Source: Kiritimatiellaeota bacterium B1221 (GTDB taxonomy: Bacteria > Verrucomicrobiota > Kiritimatiellia > SS1-B-03-39 > UBA6053). Taken from it: DNA of 64,000 bases. Positions within the stretch are counted from its first letter, which is position 1; every line of letters starts with the position of its first letter. Below the pieces are notes generated by a model that made no database searches, was not told where the DNA came from, and worked only from the letters and a program-made list of their open reading frames with translations. The stretch lies in NCBI GenBank assembly GCA_029269125.1, contig JARHXX010000005.1:144652-208651 (forward strand), in the 5' to 3' direction. Below, in pieces: positions 17,425-25,231 of the stretch. The position numbers and the translations under genes were made by a program.

Positions 17425-18306
17425 ATGACAAAAACAAAAGAAATATTGAAAGCAATCCTCTCTGTTCTTCCTTTGCTGCTCTTTCCGGTTTTAGCCACTA
17501 TTTGGGGGCAAAATCAACCGGGTTGGATCTTTATGTGGGTGTTGGCCTTTGGGTTGTATGCAGGATGCAAAGTGCTGACTGCAAGGGATATTCCGCCGGA
17601 AGCGCCGCGGCGGGGGAAGTGGAGCTATTTCCTGGGGTGGCCGGGCATGGATCCCGAATTATTTTTGTTGGGAGCAGGGCGGATCGTGATGGTGCCGGCC
17701 TTAAGAGGGATCGCATTCCGGAATATCATGATGGGGGGAATATGCTTATTTGCAATCGCCCCGCGTATTGTCGATTTTTCTCCTATGCTGGCGGGCTGGA
17801 TCGGGATGAGCGGTTTGATCTTTCTGTTGCATTTTGGTTTATTTCATTTGTTGGCGCTGCATTGGCAAGGGAAAGGTTTTGGGGCACAGCCGATTATGAA
17901 CCGTCCGCATCAGGCCACCCGGCTGTCTGAATTTTGGGGGCGGCGGTGGAATCGGGCCTTTCAGTGTCTCACCAAGCGTTATGTTTTTCGTCCGCTCACC
18001 CCAAAGATCGGGGCGGGGGCGGCCATGGGACTTACATTTCTGCTCTCCGGTCTGATCCATGAATGGGTCATCACCGTTCCGGCCGGAGGTGGCTTCGGTG
18101 GTCCCACGCTCTATTTCCTGTTGCAGGGAGCCGGCGTAAAAATGGAGAGAATGTTTGGACTAAAACCCCAACAGAAGCCTGGCCGTGTTTGGACCCTGAC
18201 CTGGGTTTTGCTTCCGGCCGGATTGTTATTCCCAGCACCCTTTGTGCTGAATGTGATCGTGCCGATGTTTAAGGCCTGGGGGATTTTCCCTCAAGGAGTC
18301 CTCTAA
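17425..18306 (+). CDS. MBOAT-family acyltransferase, wax-synthase-like
   Basis: 293 residues with about seven to eight membrane segments. The block SEFWGRRWNRAFQCLTKRYV and the later SGLIHEWVITVPAGG match the MBOAT_2/plant-type wax synthase family, whose conserved His (here in LIHEW) is the proposed catalytic residue. Such enzymes esterify fatty alcohols or other acceptors with acyl-CoA in the membrane. The bacterial substrate here is unknown; wax ester or another neutral lipid is inference. It lies 37 bp after the regulator and is tightly followed by the next gene. Confidence 0.75.
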   Translation: MTKTKEILKAILSVLPLLLFPVLATIWGQNQPGWIFMWVLAFGLYAGCKVLTARDIPPEAPRRGKWSYFLGWPGMDPELFLLGAGRIVMVPALRGIAFRNIMMGGICLFAIAPRIVDFSPMLAGWIGMSGLIFLLHFGLFHLLALHWQGKGFGAQPIMNRPHQATRLSEFWGRRWNRAFQCLTKRYVFRPLTPKIGAGAAMGLTFLLSGLIHEWVITVPAGGGFGGPTLYFLLQGAGVKMERMFGLKPQQKPGRVWTLTWVLLPAGLLFPAPFVLNVIVPMFKAWGIFPQGVL

Positions 18307-18683
18307 TGAAATGTTTCACGGTGCTTCAATTCCTGCTTCGTATTTTCACCCTACTCTTCGGCGTCATTCCTGCATCATTTTTGGCTCCTTTTGCAGTCGT
18401 GCTTCTCGCGGGAGGTCTCACGGGAATACTGTGGGGCGGGGCTGCACTTGCAGGCACCATGGCTTTATGGAGGGTGGCATTTCATCCTTCTCCACATCGG
18501 TATATTGCGATCGGCCTGGTGCTCGGGATGCTGTCGATCCTGCCGCTTGTTTGTCACCGGGAAACCATCTTCTCTATTGTTGCAGGCCCATTTTATATGG
18601 CGCTGCTGAACTTGGGTTGGATGGGATTGAAAGGACATCCGCGTTTCCAGGTTCCTGCAATTCCGCATTCTCAGGAGAGATAA
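18306..18683 (+). CDS. Small multi-pass membrane protein of the MBOAT cluster
   Basis: 125 residues with about four hydrophobic segments (LRIFTLLFGVIPASFLAPFA; VVLLAGGLTGILWGGAALAG; YIAIGLVLGMLSILPLVC; IVAGPFYMALLNLGWMGL). The ATG overlaps the previous stop by one base (TAATG), so it is cotranslated with the acyltransferase. I do not recognise the family. An overlapping alternative frame at 18311-18688 is rejected because it has no membrane pattern and no coupled start. Confidence 0.7.
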   Translation: MKCFTVLQFLLRIFTLLFGVIPASFLAPFAVVLLAGGLTGILWGGAALAGTMALWRVAFHPSPHRYIAIGLVLGMLSILPLVCHRETIFSIVAGPFYMALLNLGWMGLKGHPRFQVPAIPHSQER

Positions 18684-18684
18684 A

Positions 18685-19095
18685 ATGAAAGTGTACCTTC
18701 AATTCGCCGGTCTGCTGTATTTAGGTCTGTTGGCAGCGGGGATCATCATGCCCCGGGTGGTAGATCTCAAAACCCATCTTCGGACTTTACCGGTATTCAT
18801 CCGCCGCCTGTTCTGGGTGTATTACGGCTTTATCGGCATTTCCCTGATCAGTTTCGGGTTGCTCAGTTTCATTTTTGCAGAGGAACTGGCATCCGGGACT
18901 CCATTGGCACGGGCTGTGTGTGGATTTTTATGTCTGTTCTGGTCCCTGCGATTCTTGGTGGCGGTGTTTGTGTTTGATGTCCGGCTATACCTCAAAGGAT
19001 TCGGGTTGCGGCTGGGATATCAGGCCACGAACATTGTGTTTACAGTGCTGCCCTTCCTTTATGGCGTGGTGGCTTTTAACGGAGGCATCGTATGA
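18685..19095 (+). CDS. Small membrane protein of the MBOAT cluster
   Basis: 136 residues with four predicted membrane helices (LQFAGLLYLGLLAAGIIMP; VYYGFIGISLISFGLLSFIF; CGFLCLFWSLRFLVAVFVF; IVFTVLPFLYGVVAFN). It begins two bases after the preceding stop, with AGGAGAGATAAA ahead, and ends overlapping the next gene by 4 bp. Family unknown. Together with its neighbour it could form a membrane partner complex for the acyltransferase, which is inference from context only. Confidence 0.72.
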   Translation: MKVYLQFAGLLYLGLLAAGIIMPRVVDLKTHLRTLPVFIRRLFWVYYGFIGISLISFGLLSFIFAEELASGTPLARAVCGFLCLFWSLRFLVAVFVFDVRLYLKGFGLRLGYQATNIVFTVLPFLYGVVAFNGGIV

Positions 19096-20027
19096 AAAAG
19101 AAAAAGATGATTTTAGCTGGTGGAAATGGTTATATTGGCCACTTGCTTGCCGACTATTTTCAGGACAAAGGCTGGGAGTGTGTGGTGCTTACCCGGCGTT
19201 TGACCGGTTCGCCCCGGGAAGTGCTGTGGGATGGAAAATCCGAAGGTGAGTGGATACAAGTGCTGGAGGGCGGGGAGGTGCTGATCAATCTTTGCGGAAA
19301 GTCGGTAAACTGCAGATACCATTCACGGAACCGTAAAGAGCTGATGGATTCAAGGATTCAGCCCACCCGCCTGTTGGGAAAAGTCTTAGGGGATCTGCAA
19401 AATCCGCCTGAAGTCTGGATGAATGCCAGTACGGCAACTCTCTACCGGCATACTTTTGGGGATCCCCGGGATGAAAAGGGGGAAATCGGCTCCCATCCGG
19501 ATGCCAAAGATGCCTTTTCCATTGAACTGGCCGAGGCATGGGAAAAGGCCTTTGTTGAATCGGTTCCCGAGGGCGTGCGGCCGGTGATGCTCCGTTCGGC
19601 CATGGTGTTGGGGAGGGGAGATGATGCCAACAATGTACTGGGAGTGCTGCGTCGGTTGGTCCGTTGCGGATTAGGCGGAAAAATGGGGCATGGACGTCAG
19701 TTTGTGTCCTGGATTCATGAACGGGATTTTTGCCGGGCGGTGGAATGGATCATCAGTCATCCTGGGTTGGAAGGTCCTGTGAATTTGGCGGCACCCCATC
19801 CTTTGCCGAACCGGGAGATGATGGGGATTTTACGTGCCCGGCTGCACCGGCCTTTAGGGCTGCCTGCTTCCGCATGGATGTTGGAGTGGGGGGCCTTTTT
19901 TCTCAGAACAGAGACCGAATTGATTATTAAAAGTAGAAGGGTGATCGGCGGAAAGTTGGAAGCGGGCGGCTTTGTGTTTACATATAAGCACTTTGAGGAT
20001 GCGGTGGCGGATTTGTTGGACTTTTGA
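19092..20027 (+). CDS. NAD(P)-binding epimerase/SDR, TIGR01777 (YfcH/SDR39U1) family
   Basis: 311 residues. Rossmann motif near the N-terminus (GGNGYIGHLLADYF), then EVLINLCGKSVNCRY, the family block WMNASTATLYRH, RSAMVLGRGDD and FVSWIHERDFCRAVEWII, all typical of TIGR01777 sugar-epimerase-like SDRs. It differs from most members in keeping DEKGEIG rather than the usual D-E after the Tyr region. The ATGA overlap with the membrane gene shows coupling. It probably supplies an NAD(P)-dependent step in the same lipid or envelope pathway; the substrate is unknown. Confidence 0.82.
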   Translation: MKKKKMILAGGNGYIGHLLADYFQDKGWECVVLTRRLTGSPREVLWDGKSEGEWIQVLEGGEVLINLCGKSVNCRYHSRNRKELMDSRIQPTRLLGKVLGDLQNPPEVWMNASTATLYRHTFGDPRDEKGEIGSHPDAKDAFSIELAEAWEKAFVESVPEGVRPVMLRSAMVLGRGDDANNVLGVLRRLVRCGLGGKMGHGRQFVSWIHERDFCRAVEWIISHPGLEGPVNLAAPHPLPNREMMGILRARLHRPLGLPASAWMLEWGAFFLRTETELIIKSRRVIGGKLEAGGFVFTYKHFEDAVADLLDF

Positions 20028-20211
20028 CCGAACATTTCCAGGGGATAGGAAAAGCCGGACCGCGGGCCCTCCGGTACAGGACCGGCCCCGTCCCGGGGTT
20101 CTGAATGCCACCCTTTTTCACAAAACAGGCAAAGGGGCTTCGATATCGATTCCCATGAGTTCATTTGCCTATGTGCTTGCGGAAAGCGCAAGGATTTTCT
20201 AGGGGAGTACG

Positions 20212-22761
20212 ATGTCTCCTGCCAAGAAAAAGAAAGCTGAAAAAGAAACACCACGTACGGGTCGCCGGCAAATTATCGGTATCATCCTCATTGGGGTGAC
20301 CATTATGTTACTTTTCAGTCTGTTTTCCTATAATCCATGGGATGTAGCGAAGCTACAGAGCCCACCCGGCCCGGTGACCAATATTATCGGGCTTATAGGT
20401 GCCTGGGTATCTTATTTGGCCTTTGTGACTTTTGGCATTGCGGCATATATTCTGCCCGCCTTGACAGGGGCCCAAGGGGTGTTGTGTATGTACGGGGAAG
20501 AGATTCGTCCGGGAATGAAGGTGAGCCATAAACTAGGGTGGATGGCTTTATTATTGCTTTGTGCGACCTGTGCGATGGAATTGATGCATGTGCCCATGAA
20601 TGCTTTGGCGGGAAAATTAAACATTCCTTTTGCAGGTGGAGTATTTGGCTATTTATTCGGCACCTTGATTTTGATGAAATTACTGGGCGAAATCGGTACC
20701 ACCATTGTGCTGGCCATTGTGATTTTGATATCGGCGGTCTGTTTGTTTGATTTCCAGTTAACCGCCCTGTTTAAAGATCCGCGGGGCACCTTGGGGGCAC
20801 TGTTTCAGAAGTTACATCAGTGGATGGTTCCCCCGGATGTGGATGAAGAGGATGGTTTTGAGGAAGAACCGGTGGTGAAGCCGGTTAAGAAAAAGCGGAA
20901 AAAGAAAGTGAAGCCGGAACCGGAGCCTGCGCCCGAACCGGATGAAGACGTGTTTAAGCCTGCCAGTCGTATTGATGAACTGGATCTGCCTCCGGTGGCA
21001 GAAGATTTACCCTTTTTACCGGAACCGGACATGGATGAGGATATGGTCCCTGAACCGGAACCGGAACCGGAACCGGAACCGGTGCCTGAACCTGAGCCCG
21101 AACCGGCAATTCCGGTGCCGGTGCCTGAACCTGCGGTTCCTCAACCGGCTGAGCCGTCGGTGTTTAAAACCAATGCCCCCACTAAAACCACGCCGGCAAA
21201 ATCCGCGTCATCCGATGACGATGGTGATTTGCCTTTGCCTGATCACGCGGAAGGGGCGTCGCAAACCCAATCCTGGACCTTGCCTCCCATCACATTGTTG
21301 CAGGAAGTGGGCGCGAAAGTGGAGTCGGATGGTACCCGGGAAGAGTATTTGCGTAAACATTTGGAGACGACCCTGAAGGAATTCGGAGTGGATGCGCGGA
21401 TCACCGATGTGCAGCGCGGTCCGGTGGTGACCAGTTTTGAAGTGTTGCCGGCTGCCGGGGTACGGGTGGAGAAAATTGCCAATCTGAGTAACAACCTTGC
21501 CCTGGCCCTGAAGGCGGAAAGTATCCGGGTTCAAGCGCCGATTCCCGGAAAAGGGGTGGTGGGCATCGAGGTGCCCAACAACAAAAGCACGGTGGTACTG
21601 GCACGGGAAATTTTGCAAAGTAAGAATTGGGCCCAGGGGAAAGATTGGCGGAAAAGCAAAATTGCGTTGCCGATGTTGCTCGGGGTGGATGTGAGCGGCA
21701 CCCACTTGGTGGGAGATCTTGCGGACATGCCCCACGTTTTGATTGCGGGAGCGACGGGATCGGGAAAATCCGTCTGTATGAACTCGCTGTTGGCCGGATT
21801 ATTGATGTGCCGTACCCCGGAGCAGTTACGATTGATTCTGGTCGACCCGAAGATTGTGGAATTTACCGCTTTCCGGGACTTGCCCCACTTGGTGGTGCCG
21901 GTGATTACAGATCCGAAAAAAGTGGGCTTGGGTCTGCGTTGGGCCATTACGGAAATGGAAAAACGCTATAAACTTTTTGCCAAATGCGGGGTGCGAAATA
22001 TCAAAAGCTTTAATAACCGGGTGGTTGCCAAACAAGGTGATTTGTTTGGGGCGGATGATGACGAGGAAGAAAAGGCACCGGAAACCCTGCCCTACATTGT
22101 GGTGGTGATTGACGAATTGGCCGACTTGATGATGGTCGCTCAAGCGGAAATTGAGAATTATATTGCGCGATTGGCTCAGCTTTCCCGCGCGGTGGGCATT
22201 CACATGATTATTGCGACCCAGCGTCCGTCGGTGAATGTAATCACGGGTACCATTAAAGCCAACTTCCCAGCCCGTATAGCTTTTCAGGTGGCCCAAAAAA
22301 CGGACAGCCGCACGATTTTGGATGCGATTGGTGCGGATAAATTGTTGGGGAAAGGGGATATGCTTTATTTGTCTCCGAGCGGTTCCAAATTGAATCGGGC
22401 CCAGGGGGCATGGACTTCGGATGAAGAAATTAATTCGATTGTGGATCATTATAAAGAGCAGGGGAAACCGGACTACGAAAATAAAGTCACGGCCAAAATT
22501 GCCAGCACCAAGCCGGATTTACCTGAGCAGGGGGAAGATGACGAGTTGGTGACCCAGGCGATTGAAGTGATTCGTCAATCGCGCCGGGCGTCCACCAGTT
22601 CTTTACAGCGGCGTCTGCGCATTGGCTATAACCGGGCCGCCCGCCTGATGGATCAACTCGAAGAGCAAGGGATCATCGGACCGCCACAAGGATCCGAACC
22701 CCGGGAAATTTTAATCGACTTGGATGAAAATGCAGCTGGAAACAGTGAGGAGTCCTCATGA
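20212..22761 (+). CDS. ftsK: DNA translocase FtsK
   Basis: 849 residues. Four N-terminal membrane segments (about 20-45, 60-88, 105-125, 140-175) are followed by a low-complexity Pro/Glu linker made of repeated EP, encoded by tandem CCGGAA hexamers near 21052-21085. Then the alpha/beta motor: DVSGTHLVGDLADMPH, Walker A GATGSGKSVCMN near residue 513, Walker B VVVIDELADLM near 628, IIATQRPSVNVITGTIK. The C-terminal winged-helix gamma domain is present (LVTQAIEVIRQSRRASTSSL). It moves chromosome ends at the septum in the last step of division. It heads a long overlapping operon. Confidence 0.96.
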   Translation: MSPAKKKKAEKETPRTGRRQIIGIILIGVTIMLLFSLFSYNPWDVAKLQSPPGPVTNIIGLIGAWVSYLAFVTFGIAAYILPALTGAQGVLCMYGEEIRPGMKVSHKLGWMALLLLCATCAMELMHVPMNALAGKLNIPFAGGVFGYLFGTLILMKLLGEIGTTIVLAIVILISAVCLFDFQLTALFKDPRGTLGALFQKLHQWMVPPDVDEEDGFEEEPVVKPVKKKRKKKVKPEPEPAPEPDEDVFKPASRIDELDLPPVAEDLPFLPEPDMDEDMVPEPEPEPEPEPVPEPEPEPAIPVPVPEPAVPQPAEPSVFKTNAPTKTTPAKSASSDDDGDLPLPDHAEGASQTQSWTLPPITLLQEVGAKVESDGTREEYLRKHLETTLKEFGVDARITDVQRGPVVTSFEVLPAAGVRVEKIANLSNNLALALKAESIRVQAPIPGKGVVGIEVPNNKSTVVLAREILQSKNWAQGKDWRKSKIALPMLLGVDVSGTHLVGDLADMPHVLIAGATGSGKSVCMNSLLAGLLMCRTPEQLRLILVDPKIVEFTAFRDLPHLVVPVITDPKKVGLGLRWAITEMEKRYKLFAKCGVRNIKSFNNRVVAKQGDLFGADDDEEEKAPETLPYIVVVIDELADLMMVAQAEIENYIARLAQLSRAVGIHMIIATQRPSVNVITGTIKANFPARIAFQVAQKTDSRTILDAIGADKLLGKGDMLYLSPSGSKLNRAQGAWTSDEEINSIVDHYKEQGKPDYENKVTAKIASTKPDLPEQGEDDELVTQAIEVIRQSRRASTSSLQRRLRIGYNRAARLMDQLEEQGIIGPPQGSEPREILIDLDENAAGNSEESS

Positions 22762-23417
22762 ACGAACAGGCCAAAACTCCGGGAGAGATTTTAAAAGCCG
22801 CCAGAGAAGAGCTGGGGAAATCTCATAGCGATATGGCGGAGATTACCCGAATCAGTATTCAGCAAATCAAAGGGCTGGAGGAAGACCGCTACGAAAGTAT
22901 TCCGGCACCCATGTATGTGCGCGGTTTTATGAAGTTGTATGCGCAGAAACTCGGACTCAATCATGAGCCCCTGGTTGATAAGTATGAACGGATACGAAAA
23001 GGGGAGAGTCTGGTGCCGGTGGTGGAGAGGCCTGCTCCGCAAAACGGTGCCGAAGCGGTGGCGCCGGTTTTCGAAGAACCGGAGCATCCGGAGATTTCGC
23101 GTGAGGTGCCGCTTCACCCTCAGAAAACCAAATCCAGGCCTTCATTTGATTTTCAAGCCTGGCTGGATCGACTGCCGGCGCTTCCTGAACTTCCAGCCCT
23201 TCCGGATATGGACTGGGTACGGAATCCCAAGGTTCTTTATACCGCGGTGGGGGTGGTGGTGCTGATTGCCTTTTCTCTCAGTGTGAAAAACTGCGGGGGA
23301 GGATCCTCCGATGCAGAGGGCGATACGCCCGTTGAACCCAGTGAACTCAAGGTGAATCAACCCTTGATTAGCCCGCCGGAGCCGGTTTATTTCGAGTTGC
23401 CAAATACCTACCAGTAA
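22758..23417 (+). CDS. RodZ-like helix-turn-helix membrane protein
   Basis: 219 residues. N-terminal HTH_25 domain as in RodZ (PGEILKAAREELGKSHSDMA; EITRISIQQIKGLEEDRYES; MYVRGFMKLYAQKLGL), a charged linker, then one membrane helix at about 158-177 (VLYTAVGVVVLIAFSLSV) and a short outer tail. RodZ links MreB to the cell wall machinery. The periplasmic domain is much shorter than in E. coli RodZ. It overlaps the ftsK stop by 4 bp, consistent with a division/shape operon. Confidence 0.8.
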   Translation: MNEQAKTPGEILKAAREELGKSHSDMAEITRISIQQIKGLEEDRYESIPAPMYVRGFMKLYAQKLGLNHEPLVDKYERIRKGESLVPVVERPAPQNGAEAVAPVFEEPEHPEISREVPLHPQKTKSRPSFDFQAWLDRLPALPELPALPDMDWVRNPKVLYTAVGVVVLIAFSLSVKNCGGGSSDAEGDTPVEPSELKVNQPLISPPEPVYFELPNTYQ

Positions 23418-23421
23418 TCTT

Positions 23422-24048
23422 ATGAATGTTCCCAATCAATTGACCTGTAGCAGATTTGTTTTTGCATTGCTGATGCTCTTCTGCCTGAGTTTTTCATTTC
23501 CTTATGCTAAAAGTTTAGGGCTGTTGTTGTTTGTGGTTGCCAGTATCACCGATGCATTGGATGGATATCTGGCACGTAACAAATACGGATGCACCGCCTT
23601 TGGTAAGTTAATGGATCCGTTGGCTGACAAAGTGTTGGTCACCGTGGCCCTGGTAAGTTTTGTGGAAATTCGCTTTGATCTGGCCTATCCCGCTGCCTCA
23701 TTGGTGCCGGCGTTTTTGGTGGTCCCGATTCTCATTCGCGAATTTATGGTGACCGGCTTGCGTCTGCTGGCGGTGGAAAAAGGCGAAGTCATCTCTGCCG
23801 GTTCCATGGGAAAATGGAAAACCGTATTGCAAATGATCGCAATTATCTTCACACTCATCTCCTTGGCGCTGGTGGAGGATTTCCTTTCCGGCATCAACCC
23901 GGACACCCTCAAATCCGTTGAATATATGTTCCATTGGATTATTTGGATTTTGATGGGGGCGGCGATGATACTTACTTTACTCTCCGGTGCGGAATACTTT
24001 GTGAAGCACCACCAATTATTTACCTCGGATTCTGATGAAAAAAATTAA
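23422..24048 (+). CDS. pgsA: CDP-diacylglycerol-glycerol-3-phosphate 3-phosphatidyltransferase
   Basis: 208 residues, multi-pass. Contains the full CDP-alcohol phosphotransferase signature: DALDGYLAR, then eight residues, then GKLMDPLADK. Makes phosphatidylglycerol phosphate, the precursor of phosphatidylglycerol and cardiolipin. The N-terminal NVPNQLTCSRFVFALLML is the usual PgsA start. It overlaps the next gene by 14 bp. Confidence 0.92.
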   Translation: MNVPNQLTCSRFVFALLMLFCLSFSFPYAKSLGLLLFVVASITDALDGYLARNKYGCTAFGKLMDPLADKVLVTVALVSFVEIRFDLAYPAASLVPAFLVVPILIREFMVTGLRLLAVEKGEVISAGSMGKWKTVLQMIAIIFTLISLALVEDFLSGINPDTLKSVEYMFHWIIWILMGAAMILTLLSGAEYFVKHHQLFTSDSDEKN

Positions 24049-24814
24049 GTACCTGTTTTTGTTTCTGCTGTTCACCAGCGGCATGGTCATGGCACAAACC
24101 ACCAATGCCACCGAAGAAATTGCGAAAGAAGTTGGATTACGTCATGAAGCGCAATCCTCGGTGGAGACGTTGACGCGGCGGTTGGATCTGCAGGAGATCA
24201 TGGATAGCGGCGGCGTGATTTTTTATGTGTTGGCGGTGATGTCTGTGGCCGCGGTGATGCTGATTCTGATGTTCTCCATCAGCTTAAACAATCGGCGGAT
24301 TGCCCCTGCCTCGTTTGTCCGGGAAATTGAAATCAGTCTGAAAAATGGTGATTTTGAAGAAGCGGTGAAATCCTGCGAAGGCAATTCCTCCCCGGTATCC
24401 GCAATCACCCTCAGTGCCTTGAGTTATTTGGAGCGGGCAGGAGACGATGCGGATCCTGAGCTCCTTCGTCAAGTGGTGGAAGGGGAAGGGGTGCGTCAAG
24501 TGGGACGTCTACAATCACAAATCACTTATCTCATGGATATCGGGGTGATTGCACCCATGGTGGGATTATTGGGAACTGTAATGGGAATGCTTACATCCTT
24601 TAGCGGGGTGGCTTTAAACACCGCCCAGGCCAAGTCGGTGGTGCTTGCGGACGGGATTGCCCAGGCGTTGATCACCACTGCGGGCGGACTGATTGTCGCC
24701 ATTCCGGCGATGATTGCATATTCTTTGTTTAGAGGTCGTTTATCCAAGCTGACTGCGAATCTGGAACTGGTGGCGGCTGAGATTGTGACCACCCTGGCGC
24801 ACCGGAAAAAATAA
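24035..24814 (+). CDS. MotA/TolQ/ExbB proton-channel family protein
   Basis: 259 residues. A signal peptide or first helix (KYLFLFLLFTSGMVMAQ) precedes the three-helix TolQ/ExbB core: SGGVIFYVLAVMSVAAVMLI, then LMDIGVIAPMVGLLGTVMGM and ALITTAGGLIVAIPAMIAYS, which are the conserved helices that line the proton path. Partner of the ExbD-like protein that starts one base after its stop. The N-terminal secreted extension is common for ExbB-type proteins of Bacteroidota and PVC bacteria. It powers outer-membrane processes (Tol-Pal or TonB-like); which one cannot be told. Confidence 0.9.
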   Translation: MKKIKYLFLFLLFTSGMVMAQTTNATEEIAKEVGLRHEAQSSVETLTRRLDLQEIMDSGGVIFYVLAVMSVAAVMLILMFSISLNNRRIAPASFVREIEISLKNGDFEEAVKSCEGNSSPVSAITLSALSYLERAGDDADPELLRQVVEGEGVRQVGRLQSQITYLMDIGVIAPMVGLLGTVMGMLTSFSGVALNTAQAKSVVLADGIAQALITTAGGLIVAIPAMIAYSLFRGRLSKLTANLELVAAEIVTTLAHRKK

Positions 24815-25225
24815 ATGAAATTCAGTACCGACAAATCGGAGGCAATCCAGTTCCAGTTAGCACCCATGGTGGATGTGGTTTTTCTTTTGTTGTGCTTTTT
24901 TATGACCCAAACAATTTATTCTGATTGGGAAACGGAGGTGGATATTACCCTGCCCACCGCGGCCACGGGTGAAGATCTGCAACGGATGGCCGGAGAAATC
25001 ATCATCAATGTTTTTGAAGACGGTTCGTTGGTCGTGAATGGGCGCCAGTTGAGTTTAGAGGAGCTGGGCGAACTGCTTTTACGGGTGTCGGACCTGTTCC
25101 CGGGTCAGCCGGTGGTCATTCGTGGAGATGCGGCTTCCGATTACGGATTTATCATGAATGTGATGGATCGGTGCCGGGAAGCGGATATTTTTAACATCAG
25201 TTTCGCCACCGGAGTTCCGGAGTAA
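24815..25225 (+). CDS. ExbD/TolR-family biopolymer transport protein
   Basis: 136 residues. One N-terminal membrane helix with the key Asp (APMVDVVFLLLCFFMTQT), followed by a small periplasmic domain (VVIRGDAASDYGFIMNVMDRC). Stop of the TolQ-like gene and this ATG are adjacent, so subunit ratios are probably set by coupling. Together the two form the ion-driven motor of a Tol/Ton-type system. Confidence 0.92.
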   Translation: MKFSTDKSEAIQFQLAPMVDVVFLLLCFFMTQTIYSDWETEVDITLPTAATGEDLQRMAGEIIINVFEDGSLVVNGRQLSLEELGELLLRVSDLFPGQPVVIRGDAASDYGFIMNVMDRCREADIFNISFATGVPE

Positions 25226-25231
25226 GCATTT

